Positions 28,996-40,522 of a stretch of DNA of 64,000 nucleotides are shown here, in pieces. The translations under genes were made by a program, and so were the position numbers. The stretch is from Ridgeia piscesae. Lineage: Eukaryota > Annelida > Polychaeta > Sabellida > Siboglinidae. The notes beneath the pieces are model-generated. The model saw only the letters and a program-made list of their open reading frames with translations, searched no databases and was not told the origin of the DNA. Positions within the stretch are counted from its first letter, which is position 1. Each line of letters opens with the position of its first letter. The stretch spans positions 192,501 to 256,500 of the forward strand of contig JAODUO010000864.1 in the NCBI GenBank assembly GCA_025642075.2. The letters are read 5' to 3'.

Positions 28996-29933
28996 GGGGA
29001 AGGGTGGGTAAAGTGGGCCTGTCAGCCAAAGTGGGCCCCATCTGTCACAGCATTCCTGGTATGCAATGCAGTCAAACCAACAATAGTAGTATTTACAAAC
29101 CCCCCATGGGACACAATTCAATGCTGTATTTGTTTCTTTGGCACAAATGCAAAACGTTGAGTATCACATTTGTGTTTTAGGTACTTTTCTTAAATAATTG
29201 ATATGCCTTATAAACACCACCTTTTCATAAATTGTCAGGGTACATAACTGAAAATGTGGTCCAGGTAGCAATAGGCCATAGTTAGTTAAATGAACAATTT
29301 CAGATTGAAGTGAATAAACACAATAATCCCAAAATGGCGTCCGACCGATAATCTATAGCAGAGGCCAAAGTGGGCCCCATGGGGCTACAGTGCGCCAAGC
29401 TACAGAGGGACGACCTGGAACATTGCTGGCAGTCATTACAAGAAACACGTCGAGGCCACAGCAAGACTGGTAACGTGCCTACAACCACCCGTTTCAAAGA
29501 AAAGAGGGCACACAAAAGCTGAGAACATGTAAAAAACATGGAAGGAAGACTACTACGCTACGCCTTATCTGGGATATTCGGATATTTGTATTCTAACAGC
29601 ACATCATGCAAAAGCTGGATGTATTGTGGGGAGTGTGGCCGATGGATACACCATGCGTACGCTGGGTATGAGCGTGGCGTGTTATATGCAAGATTTGCTT
29701 CAACGATTATATGGCATCGCATAGCATTGTGAGGGGGCCCACATAATAAAATGAGTGTCTTTTTAAAACTCGTCTAACGTATTATATTTATTAAGATAGA
29801 GTAACTAGACTGTGCATGTACGTAGTCAATATACATAGGTAGGTATTGTAGCAAAACAATTACCATTTTTGTACATAACTGTCAAATGAAGGTTGATCGG
29901 CGCTTAAGGAGCCCATTTTACCCGCCCTTCCCC
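28996..29933 (+). mobile_element. pogo-like DNA transposon, internally deleted (938 bp)
   Basis: The ends are inverted repeats: GGGGAAGGGTGGGTAAAGTG on the left and its near-inverse on the right, with two differences over about 24 bases. Both are flanked by TA, the target duplication of the Tc1/mariner/pogo group. Inside, + frame 29397-29522 reads LQRDDLEHCWQSLQETRRG, then NVPTTRFKEK, like the HTH-psq start of pogo transposases. 29608-29670 reads SWMYCGECGRWIHHAYAGYE, like the C-terminal zinc-binding motif W..C..C..W.H..C.GYE, with one Cys replaced by Tyr. The DDE core between them is missing. Family placement is inference from weak motifs; the TIR/TA structure is directly visible. Confidence 0.55.
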
Positions 29934-29939
29934 TACTAG

Positions 29940-31890
29940 TCAGTTATTAATTGTAAAGAGCACTCCTAGTCGGTTGTCATTTCTGATGTTGCAGTTTGGG
30001 CCATTTGATTTGCTGCAGCATTCGTAATAGACATAATATATTACTTATAATAAATGTGTGGATAAATAAATAAATAATGATGCTTGTTTAGTTTAAATGT
30101 AGCTGCTAAAAAGATGACTCATCAGTGCCACTTTAAATTCAGAAATGGATTTTCCTTCCCTATACATTTTATTGCCCACATACCTCAACTGCACAGTTTC
30201 ATTTCATGATAAATCCTTACAAGTGATTGATGATGATGACATGTTCTTAAGCAGGACCACCCAGTAGAACTTGTCAGTTGGCATGATTAATAAGATTAGC
30301 AGTTAATTGATGTATATAATTCCCTGTAATACAGAAGCAGTTTCAGTAACACCATAATGTTAGGTTAAATTGTTTAATGATTACATAAATTCTATGATGG
30401 TGGTTGTATAAGTATATGCTTAACTTTTATTTTAGTGACTGCATCATTATTAAAGAGAATTTGTACTCCTACTTTCTTAAATGATGTTTTAGTTTTATGT
30501 ATTTTAGCCTTCTATATTTTTATTTGTTTAGTTATTGTTTTCATTAATCTGTTTACGTGGCACTTTGGTAATATAGAGTTAATTTTAGTCATATGTTTAA
30601 GAAATTTTTTTTTTAACGAATACCTACTACATGTATATGTAAAACGCCCTGAGTAGTTTATAACTAGATTTGGCCCTATATAAATATACTTATTTATTTA
30701 TTTATTTTATGAGGTAAATCAGTTGACTGATTTTTATCGGATTATATATCTATATGCAATTGATACGTAAATTGTTGCATCAATGACATTCGTTTTAATG
30801 AAATGTCAACCGATGAAGGAAATAATATGCGCAGATGCAATGTATCAGTCAACAGCCCATGCCAGGGGTAATTGTGCACAAAGGTTTGTGCATTTACCTG
30901 GCGGATTTGAACCTCCAACATACGCCGAGACATTAGCATGTAATTCTTTATTTACCAGTGTTATAATTTAGCCTAAAATTAATGGGGGCCAGCAGTACTC
31001 CCACTTTTCAAAACCTAGAGGACACAAAAAGTGGGGACCATACAAAATAATTCACTTTTATGTCATTGTAATTCTATAACTTTATTCAACACAATAAACA
31101 TGCCACAAACATCATGACTATAGTCTATGTAGCAGCTTCATTAGTAAATACTGATGATCATTTCAAGACATCAATGGATGGTTGTGTCTTCATTTTCCTC
31201 TGAATCAGAGCTGCTTGAAACTGGTAGTTCTTCCTCTAGGGGCTGCCTGTCCACCTCGTAACCCCTTGTCAGTCAATGTTAACCCTGACAAAGGGCAGCA
31301 ATCGACTGCACCCACAGCTTCCAATGTGATTTACTGATACATAATAACGACATTTTCTTTGCCTCTTGGCCTCTGGGATAGAAGTTTTCAGGCCATTATT
31401 TATAAATGTTACAGTTTTTTAATGTGTATAATATGTTTGATCAGACCCAATGAGTTGGACATGTTAGGGACCTGATAGTAAGTGTGGGGGCCAGGACCCC
31501 CCACCCCAGGCACCTGTTGACCCCTTACCAACCTCTAAATGCCTGTGTGGGTGTTTGTTTTGTCAAATGAATATTATAATCAGGCAACACAGTTTTCAGA
31601 TGTAGCATAATTGTTACATTTAAAAGTGCCACACTGTAACCCCAAGTCACTAAGTGCCTTAAATGTTTCAGATTGATCATTAATAGATTTTTGATATATA
31701 AGAAGTGTTGAAAGACTCAAAAAGTCACATGTAACGCCATGTTGGAATTGCTCAACACTAAACTGCAAGGAAAAAGAAGACAGTCTAACACAAATCTAAT
31801 TTATTGTTGCTCTTTACAACAACATATAGAAATGAAGGCAAATAACATACAACATTAATAACATAAACAGAACAATATATGGGAAGAACA
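29940..31890. other. Intergenic with old repeat fragments
   Basis: 30640-30715 ends GGCCCTATATAAATATACTT plus (ATTT)n, a typical 3' tail of a LINE or LINE-dependent SINE, so 30430-30715 is probably such a tail. On the minus strand near 30920, GGTTCAAATCC is a perfect pol III B box, and TGGTAAATAAA about 35 bases before it is an A-box near-match, so a decayed tRNA-SINE is possible. Near 31170-31260 the minus strand has an acidic Ser-rich C-terminal-like frame (ELPVSSSSDSEENEDTTIH, stop) of unknown origin. Confidence 0.35.
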
Positions 31891-31895
31891 TTATG

Positions 31896-31896
<1 letters not shown>

Positions 31897-31976
<80 letters not shown>

Positions 31977-31986
31977 TATATATATA

Positions 31987-32057
<71 letters not shown>
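31897..32057. repeat. (AT)n followed by (CA)n microsatellite
   Basis: About 85 bases of AT then about 70 bases of CA. It is followed by ACTGCAAGAGTTGAACAATC, which also follows the CA tract at 33850-33890. Confidence 0.95.
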
Positions 32058-32058
<1 letters not shown>

Positions 32059-32082
32059 TAACTGCAAGAGTTGAACAATCAC

Positions 32083-33640
32083 AGTTTTTACAAGATAATG
32101 TAAACAGTGAAATAATATAACCCTGTCCATTGTGATGAACCAATTTATGTTGCTTTTCATTGGTGGATCCATATCACCAACTGAATTCAAAGTCTCTTAC
32201 TTTCCCATACAGATAACATAAGCTGACTATGAATATAGCACAACCACTGGTCAGACAGAGATAACATTGTTATCAAGTTACAACTCTTAGAATTGTGTCC
32301 CTTAGTATATTATATTCTTTCTTGTGTATAAATTATTACTTCTAACACACAATTTTATATATTTAAGCCTTCCATCCAATTATGTCCTAAGCACCATGAC
32401 TTTCCACGTTCACACAAATGTCACAACTGCCCAACAGCGCCAATCTAAGCAGTACATGAACTGACAGACAACGGGAGTGACATCATTTCACTTTAAGATT
32501 GGGGACATCGTCCTGAAACGAAAGATAAGGAACATCGGGAGGAAAGGTGGCAAACTGGAGCCACAATGGAATGGCCCATTCAGGTAACAATTTTAATTAT
32601 TTGCCTCAATTTAAACTTATCCTCAATAAATTTGACAAATGTTTCACGTGTCTTACTTACTTTTTAAAATAAGAACTGAACTAGATGTGTGAACATTATA
32701 GATTGGGACAAGACAGGACTAATTAGAAACAAGATGCATGAGGCAACATTGGTGCTGAATCCTAAATTGGGTAACTAACAACATACTTATTCACATTTTA
32801 ATTGGATTTCTTCAAGCATCACATGTTACTTACTTGGAGTTTTCTGATAAATGCAATGACAAACATTGATCATTGGAGGTAAACTTAGTCATCTCAAGAT
32901 GGTGATGATATTGGGGATTGGATTACTGTAAGATAATAATAATATGTTCCTTATCATCAGGATAACAAATATCGGGCCAAACTACCAGGTGACACTGGGA
33001 AAAACAGCTGGCGTGATCTTAATGACGGTGGCCTATGACCAGCTGAAACCCTACCACACACCTCACCTTCCTACCCCACTGTCTTCTCCTACTGCACTGT
33101 CTGCTCCTACCCCACTGTCTTCTCCTACCCCACTGTCTTCTCCTACCCCACTGTCTTCTCCTACCCCATTGTCCTCTCCTATCCCACTGTCCTCTCCTAC
33201 CCCACTGTCCTCTCCTACTCCACTGTCCTCTCCTACCACACGGTTCTCTCCTACCCTACTGTCTTCTCATACACCACTGTCTTCTCATACCCCACTGTCC
33301 TCTCCTACCCTACTGTCTTCTCCTACCCCACTGTCTTCTCCTACTCCACTGTCCTCTCCTATCCCACTGTCCTCTCCTACTCCACTGTCCTCTCCTACCC
33401 CACTGTCTTCTCCTACCCTACTGTCTTCTCCTACCCCACTGTCCTCTTCTACCCCACTGTCTTCTCATACCCCACTGTCCTCTCCTACCCCACTGTCTTC
33501 TCATACCCCACTGTCTTCTCATACCCCACTGTCTTCTCATACCCCACTGTCTCTTCCGTCTAAGGTGACAGCTTGTGGAATCACCATGACGCAGACAGAT
33601 TTGCGCACGCTTTTGCCATGGGAATGGCTGAATGACAACG
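32083..33640 (+). mobile_element. Ginger1-like transposon, C-terminal half: GPY/F motif and start of Ulp1-type protease (plus copy)
   Basis: 32083-32510 is an inverted, roughly 90% similar copy of 25664-26087. The exon ending at 32583 contains GVTSFHFKIGDIVLKRK and GGKLEPQWNGPF, the GPY/F motif of Gypsy/Ginger1 integrases, and it carries one TGA stop (32462-32464) where the minus copy has Arg. A GTAACA donor joins in frame to exon 32961, which reads ITNIGPNYQVTLGK and YDQLKPYHTP. It then runs through an 18-bp coding repeat to MTQTDLRTLLPWEWLNDNV, the conserved start of C48 (Ulp1/SENP-like) proteases, ending at a GTATGT donor at about 33640. Ginger1 transposases are known to carry C-terminal Ulp1 or OTU protease domains. 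The rest of the protease, including the His-Asp-Cys residues, was not found. Confidence 0.7.
33061..33558 (+). repeat. 18-bp in-frame coding minisatellite (PLSSPT)n
   Basis: About 27 units of TCTCCTACCCCACTGTCT with third-position-like changes. 18 bp equals six codons, and no stop or frameshift interrupts the frame from the integrase C-terminus to the Ulp1-like start. Confidence 0.9.
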
Positions 33641-33704
33641 TATGTTATCTTAAAAAACAGTTTGTGCATGCATGTTCCACATACTTTCTGAAGTTATATA
33701 TTCA

Positions 33705-33730
33705 CGCACAGACACACACAGACACACATA

Positions 33731-33785
<55 letters not shown>

Positions 33786-33815
33786 CACGCACGCACGCAC
33801 GCACGCCGCACGCAC

Positions 33816-33889
<74 letters not shown>

Positions 33890-33890
33890 T
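33705..33890. repeat. (CA)n/(GCAC)n compound microsatellite
   Basis: CA, then GCAC/ACGC, then CA again, over about 185 bases. Confidence 0.95.
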
Positions 33891-34308
33891 ATAACTGCAA
33901 GAGTTGAACAATCACATGGTGTACTGGTATATAATAAACCATGGTTATAATTATTATATGAAAACTATGTTGTTTAAAAAAATGATAATGTACTTTAAGT
34001 ACATTAAACATCATGTCTGGTAAATAGCATTTCAAGCGCAGCAGTAATTGCTACAACCACATATCAGTACATATATCCTAGGGCTAAGCAACTGTATATA
34101 TTATATTAATTGTAAGGTAATCTTACTTATGGAATATGAAGTTTGGTCTATCCCCACTGAACTCACGCCATCTGCCAAGTCTAATGTGAAAACTAATGTA
34201 TACGCGTGAAAATGAGTGCACATCGTGACTTTTGTTTAGATAAATGACAGTAATTTCAATGTTTGATCACAGGGCAATTTTGTGCAGCATACGTGTAATA
34301 AAGTGGAT

Positions 34309-34925
34309 GCAGATGGAGCAGAATAGGACACAGACGAGGACACAGAAGAGAACACACTGGAGGAGACAGAAGCGGACACAGAAGCAGACGCAGAAGAAGA
34401 CACAGAAGAAGACACAGAAGAGAACAAAAAATTGGACACATAAGAGGATACAGAAGCGGACGCAAAATATGGAGCAGACATTGAAGGGGACACGGAAGAG
34501 GACACCGATGAGGACGCAGAAGATGGAACAGAAGAGGATGCAAAAGAGGACCTAGAATTTAGCCTAATCATGTTGCCATTGCTTTATTAATTCTATTTTT
34601 TGAATATTTCCGTGTGCAGTGGATGCAGAAGATGGAACAGAAGAGGACATAGTCGAGGACATATAAGAGAACCAGACTCAGGATACAAAAGAGGAAACAG
34701 AAGCGGACGCAGAAGATGGAACAGAAGAGGACACAGAAGAGGACATTGAAGGGGACAACGAAGAAGACACATAAGAGGACGCAGAAGATGGAACAGAAGA
34801 GGACGCAGAAGAGGACCCAGAAATTAACCTAATCATGTTATCAATTGCTCTATTAATTCTGTTTTCTTTATGTTTCTATATGCATGACATGCGTGACATT
34901 ACTGAACATCGGAATGAAGAGTATC
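34309..34925 (+). pseudogene. Duplicated acidic-repeat block ending in a membrane-like segment
   Basis: Two tandem copies (about 34309-34600 and 34620-34925). Each starts TGGATGCAGA, runs through a 12-bp-like GAAGAGGACACA repeat coding E-E-D-T units, and ends with a shared tail (AATCATGTTR..ATTG.TCTATTAATTCT). In the second copy that tail reads INLIMLSIALLILFSLCFYM then MHDMRDITEHRNEEY and a stop, i.e. an acidic stretch plus a hydrophobic segment and a short charged tail. In-frame TAG/TAA codons interrupt both acidic parts. The block follows the Ulp1-like fragment, but no splice-consistent link was found. Function and family are unknown. Confidence 0.35.
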
Positions 34926-36900
34926 GACAAATGGTACTTCTGTGACTGCTGTTGTGGCGACCGCCGCAGCACTTGTGGATTCTTCTTACTTCCTGGCGTA
35001 AGTCTTAATTCATATGTAGTACCTTTCAGGTGTTAATGTATTAGGCTGCACCAGGTTCTCCACTGTTCTCTTAATGTTATTATTTTCTGTTGTATACGCA
35101 AAGCGTCAGTTGTTACGACAATGGACGACTGAAGACGGAGCGTCGGACAAATCGGGTATTTTAGGTTATTGCTCTCCCCGCCTCTGCGATAATAGATCAG
35201 TTTGTTAATTGTTTTGCTTGCCTTTCAGATCTCTACAAAACTGACAATACTATTACGCTGACAATAACATTACTCTTATTTTACATAGACCTGTTGGAAA
35301 CTGCTAAACTTGAGTTGTGGCAAGACGTGACGTCACATGAAGGTACAACGGAAGAGCAACTAAAAAGATAGTCTTTCGGTTGCATCGTTTTTGACATGTG
35401 AATACCTTGATGTAAAACGTCTTCTTTGACGTTTAGATATGGTAAGTATGCCTTTAATGATCACCAACGACGTTCTGCCTGACTTCCAGAAAAGGATAAA
35501 GATAACAAACCAAGATTATGGTTTTTACATCACCTTTGGTGCTTGTACTGAAAACTCTACCCGGAAACGTCCCATACACTTGTAGATCAAGTCAAGGGCC
35601 AGGTTGACGTTTCATGCTGCAATTATCTTCATAAATGAAGCCAGTACTGCAAGTCATGTGTATTCGAATTCAACGATCGGTGTTAAGCCGGTGACATCCA
35701 GAGTTTCAACAACGTTCGCTCATCAACGACCGGGTTTCGCTAGACGGAGACAGCGAGCTTCCATTGGAGCACATGCCACGGCAGCGATAGAGGCCGACGG
35801 ACCACCACCGTCGACGCGGCAACGTGGCGCTCGAGTAATAGCTCGGGAGACGCGCCACGGCCTACCCCGCATACGAGTGATGTACTCGTCGACAGAGAAT
35901 ATCTGACGCCTTGCTACAGTCGGCGTACCGATATGCGCATACACGTGTCTGTAACTCTGTATGACGCGAAATGACTGCTGTTTCCTTACATAACTCGGAC
36001 GCACTGTCACATTTCACAGCTGACTAACAGTCACAAAACATGGATGATGGTTTCAATACTGGCCACATTGTGTTTTATTTCACCTGCGTGTCACGTGATG
36101 TGATTGATCGAACACTGATAACGCTCGATATGTATATAAAAAACGGGTGACAACTCGACGATATCGTTACGTAGCCGTGTCTATAGTATAAGATATGTAA
36201 CTATTACTGACCACGAGTTGGTTTAAATCCAGACTATAATATGGATATAGATATAATGACATTGTCCATGTTTTTAACAATTAAACGTATGACTCTTTGT
36301 TGAAAAACTGCTGCTGTGATTTGCAATATAAATGCATTTCTCTTCTGCGATAGATGCGTAAGAAAACATAATACACACAGGCGCGCGCACACGCATACGC
36401 ACACACACGCTATAATTGAACCGACCAGCACCAGGGGGCGTCTATCTCGCCGGACCCAGACACAGGGCACAGGTGGCGGCAAATGTCACAAGCCTTGGAG
36501 ACGCCAACTGTCGTATTCCACAGCGTCTCTTTACCACTCACCTCCTCTCGGAATGTGTTTTTGGTGTACCTCCTGTGGTCATTCATTTTTACTGCGAAAT
36601 GTCACTGTAAAAGTCAGACGCGACGTTTTGTTAGCGAAGCCACGTAACGGAAGTAGGGCCTACGACTATTTCGTTACAGTACTTAAGTATTCGTTTCATG
36701 TAGTCAGCATGAGCACAGTTTTTATAAAGTTTTTTCAATGTACTTTTATTTTTACTTGAGTAGTTTTGAAGTGTGATACTTGTGTCATTACCCAAGTAGG
36801 CTACAAAACAAAAGTAGTCCAGTCAACTTTGAGTTTGGCAAACGCCGGTATGACTTTCGTGTTTCAATATATACTGGCGTTAGTTTAAAAGGCTTAAACA
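34926..36900. other. Intergenic, no gene recognised
   Basis: Contains a GC- and CpG-rich patch at 35690-35910 with overlapping Arg/Ala-rich ORFs on both strands and no recognisable domain, and a TATA-like TATATAAAAAACGGG near 36130. Nothing transcribed can be supported. Confidence 0.35.
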
Positions 36901-36916
36901 TATATTATATTGGTAT

Positions 36917-37135
36917 ATTACATCGTTATGAACGTTTCACATGTCAACGTTTCACACATGCAAACGCTTCACGTGTCAACGTTTCACGTGTCACCCATAC
37001 ACATATAAACACTTCACGTGTCAATTATGTTTCACGTTACACCTTTACACGTGTAAACGCTTCACATGTCAACGTTTCACGTGTCAATCATACACGGGTA
37101 AACACTTCATGTGGCAACGTTTCACGCGTCATAGC
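36917..37135. repeat. CGTTTCACGTGTCAA-type repeat array with CACGTG motifs
   Basis: Roughly 15-bp degenerate units. Perfect CACGTG palindromes at 36970, 36985, 37015, 37048 and 37078 are spaced 15, 30, 33 and 30 bases apart. Confidence 0.7.
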
Positions 37136-38283
37136 CCTGCAATGTCCACAGTGGGCGGGCCCATTTTTATACAAACAACCCCTCCCCACGTCACGAGCCG
37201 AGCCGACAGCTGATATTTTGATGGCGTGACGGCGAAAGGTTTACCAGCTCCTCCCCCATACAACGTCACGAGCCAAAATAGCACGAGGCCGAAGGCGCCT
37301 CCCCCGAAATTGCCTATAATATGATTTTTTTCTCCGACGCCGATGCATTAAAGCGAACGTGTTTGTTCTCGTATCCGGAATTACTCAGCGTAAACTGGTA
37401 ATTTGTAACCGTAACAGGAAGTATATCGTGTTGAGCGTGGGATATGCTTGAAAAAGCGTTGAATGTCAAAGGTTAACGGGGTCAACTCGGCGATATTGCC
37501 AATAAAACTTGCTTAGAAACTGGGCGTATCATTTACCATTTGAGCGTGCTGTTGATGTGTCAAGATTACTGTAAGTTATAGGGGAGGGGGTCTATCTTTC
37601 AAATTGGGCGTTAACTAGAAACAGTGTTACTTAATAAGACTTGACGGAAGGCCTTCCATATCTTCAACTTTTATTAAGAAGGTGCAGGAAGTACTTTCGT
37701 GACCCGTGATATCAACAATTATTACTTCCTGAAACGTAAGGTATTTTTATCCTGTGAAATTGCGATCAGGTGCAATAGCGTGAATTAAAATATGTTTTCT
37801 TTATGAGCCATGATTGAGGTGTCACTTTCTTCCTGTATTTGGAGACTAAAAATGTAAATCTCTTATCGCCGATTTCTGTTCACAAAATATATCTATACCA
37901 TCAAACCGCAAAATTATAATCATTTGAAACTGAAATGGAATTTTGCAACGTGAAATTTGAAAACGCAAAAATTTTCCCTGTGAAATACTAAACACATTTT
38001 TCATTGTGAATTGTGAGCCAGGACCCCCTGCATCCCCTCTTTATAACATAGTTTTTTAGAACAAACGAACAATTAAAACCTAGTAACTGTATTTCCTGCC
38101 AGGCGCCGACGTCGACGCATCTCCTTCGATACGTGTGCATTCACTCCCTGGGTCCATTGGCTCATGGCCTACCAAACAGGAGCAACATTTGAAGACACAA
38201 AAAACAGACAATAAATTATTTTGAGTATTTTTTTTCAATTGATACATTTAGTGATAAGATATTCCCTAGGTGGCGTCACTGTA
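37136..38283. other. Intergenic, no gene recognised
   Basis: 37180-37320 is GC-richer and carries two CGTCACGAGCC copies. The rest is ordinary AT-rich sequence. Confidence 0.35.
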
Positions 38284-38655
38284 ACTGTAAACCGGTATCG
38301 TGAATCCAGATTCGGCCGGGCCCAGATTCGACCGGGCCCAGATTCGGCAGATTCATGCCGACCGCGAAGGTAGTCGACCCGGATTCTCCGTTTTTACTAA
38401 CATAGTTTCCGTTGGCCATACATCAAGAATTCCAATACAATTATTATTAGCAATTTTTTTTAATGCACCCGCTTTTTTTTAAATAAAAATGCACGCGGTT
38501 TTGAAAGTAGGCGCGGGCGTGATGTATGTCACCAATGCTATGTCAGAGCAGATAAAACTGGGATTGCGCTTGCACGCGCATGCGATGTATGCGCGCGCAT
38601 GCGCTTAACCGAATCTTGGCCCGGTCGAATCTGGGACCATCACACCGGTTACTGG
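38284..38655. mobile_element. Short TIR element (MITE-like), about 370 bp
   Basis: The left end reads ACTGTAAACCGGT..TCCAGATTCG.CCGGG. The right end, reverse-complemented, reads CAGTAACCGGT..TCCCAGATTCGACCGGG, giving inverted arms of about 50 bases. The left arm has the GATTCGACCGGGCCCA unit duplicated. No coding capacity. The target duplication could not be fixed, so the superfamily is not assigned. Confidence 0.5.
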
Positions 38656-38769
38656 CTATAGACATAGGCGCGGGAACGGGGGAAGAAAGAATACGCACAC
38701 GCACTCGTACGCACGCACGCACGCACGCACGTTTACGGATAGTTACGAGTCCTCTCAGAACGTCGATAT

Positions 38770-39190
38770 ATCCAGACAATGTAAACTATTTTATGTTAAA
38801 AAATGACCACCCACAGACTACTGTCAATTACTGTCTGAGGTATACAAATAATATTATGGAACGGTCTAGCAAGTGGAATAACACAGTTACCAAGTTTGCA
38901 ACAATTTAAGAAAAGATTAAAGTCGACGTTACCTTCTTCGCATTTATGAACAGTTATAACAATGTTAGCAAATTACCATTATTGTTACTTTGTATTCTAG
39001 CTTTATAACTACTATGTATTTTAGTTTGAAAAGGGCATAGCGACTTCTGCTATGCCCCTTTAACAGCACCAGCGACTCACCAATCATGGAATTGTATTAT
39101 ATTGTATTATCTTTACCATTATGTATTGCATTATCTTTCCCATGATATATTGTATATTACTGTGCTGTTGTTGCTAAATAAACTTTCATT
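38770..39190 (+). mobile_element. 5'-truncated LINE 3' end
   Basis: The + frame reads NNIMERSSKWNNTVTKFATI, then after a frameshift FKKRLKSTLP, the pattern at the C-terminus of many LINE reverse transcriptase ORFs (R..WN.LP......FK..LK). It is followed by an AT-rich 3'UTR with a strong hairpin (AAAGGGCATAGC against GCTATGCCCCTTT, 39033-39062). No 5' part is present. Confidence 0.45.
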
Positions 39191-39344
39191 AATGTCCGTC
39201 TTCCATCTGATGGAGGACGGGGGCTGAGGTTAGATGAAAGAAACTTCTTCTTCCTATGGTTAGAAAGAAACTTCTTCTTCACTTTGTGTCAGCCACATGT
39301 TTGTGACTAGAATATTGTCGTGCTTGGTTTTCAGAGTCGTCCTT

Positions 39345-39590
39345 CACTAGAATTAGAGTCCACTACAGGTTACAGATTTACCCCCTGTGTGGGATCTTTT
39401 ACTTCCCCTGGCATAGACACCAGATAGAAGGGACCACCGGCTTTTAGTGTCTCTTACGATGTGAGGTGAACGAAATTGCTTCTAAGTTTCGAAACGGCGG
39501 CAGGTGGGATTGAACCACCGTCCCCTCGATTGACAGACCGGCGCTCTACCGCGTGACCACCGCTCCCCACTTCGTCTGATATCGTATATC
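39345..39590 (-). mobile_element. tRNA-derived SINE (minus copy)
   Basis: Reverse complement of the family at 19655-19935. The minus strand reads GGGAGCGGTGGTCACGCGG, TAGAGCGCCGG, the B box GGTTCAATCCC, then the AGAGACACTAAAAGCCGGTG and CACACAGGGGGTAAAT body. Confidence 0.8.
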
Positions 39591-40522
39591 GGCGTACTGA
39601 GATGACCCATAACACAAATCTATACTGATGATAAACTATGTCACGTTTAAAAAACCGTAGCTAGGCCTAGATGCTTATTAGGGGAGTCGATTGTTGAAGA
39701 GATGGTCGAAAGAACTGAGGTTAATCGTAAAACCTGGAAGGTCCCTACTATTATTTCAGGATGTGGATCCATTTTTGATACTGGTAAATGAAACAAAGAG
39801 CGCAAACGAGAGAGCCTGCTGTAGTAAACCGCTAAACCCTAAATGACGGCTGACGCCCCTGGACACTCACATTATATCAATTGACTGTTTCTACATTTAT
39901 TTTACCCTCGAACTGCTAGGCAGCATCGATTACTCGCATCATGTGGTTGGGTTGGAAATCTAAATAAACAAAGCAAAAAAAAGCAAAACGGACATTTCTG
40001 ATGTGTTGCTAAACTTGTCCCCGTCTTCTGCGCCTCCCAATTCAACTATAGATCCTAAAGCAATCGCTCTACTAGCTTAATATACCACGGGGAATATACT
40101 AGTACCAAGGAGTCACTATGTGAAAAAGGGATGTACGTGTGTGTGCGTGCGTGCGCGCGCACATGCGTGGTGTGGTGTGTGTGTTTCCAAATTAAGGTGT
40201 TTGGTGGGCCCAGATTGGAGGTTTTGTGAGCCTCAAGAGGGCGCAAATTAAACTGCATATGGAGGGTTTGGTAGAGCATGGTAGGGCCTCGATGAGGCTT
40301 TAGAAAGCACCAGGGGTGCCTGGAGAACCACACACGGGGTGCAATTTGAGGTTTTTGTTAAGCCTCAGTCCTCCCACGTTTCGACGCCAATGAGAACACG
40401 ATACTTACTTATCAACGATAATGCTAAGAAACAAATGCAGCCCAAGAGCTTTGCTATTACGAGGCGCGCCCGCTTAATTACGATCAACGACAGAGGCGTA
40501 CTTAGTTAACAGCCACTTATCA
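39591..40522. other. Intergenic upstream of PLC-beta
   Basis: No gene recognised. A short GT/GCGC alternating purine-pyrimidine tract is at 40136-40182. Confidence 0.4.

Noticed and set aside
33672..33950. His/Thr-rich ORFs over the CA/GCAC tract
   Set aside because: Microsatellite translation only.
35604..36010. Overlapping Arg/Ala-rich ORFs on both strands
   Set aside because: CpG-rich composition explains both open frames. No domain, splice pattern or homology was recognised.
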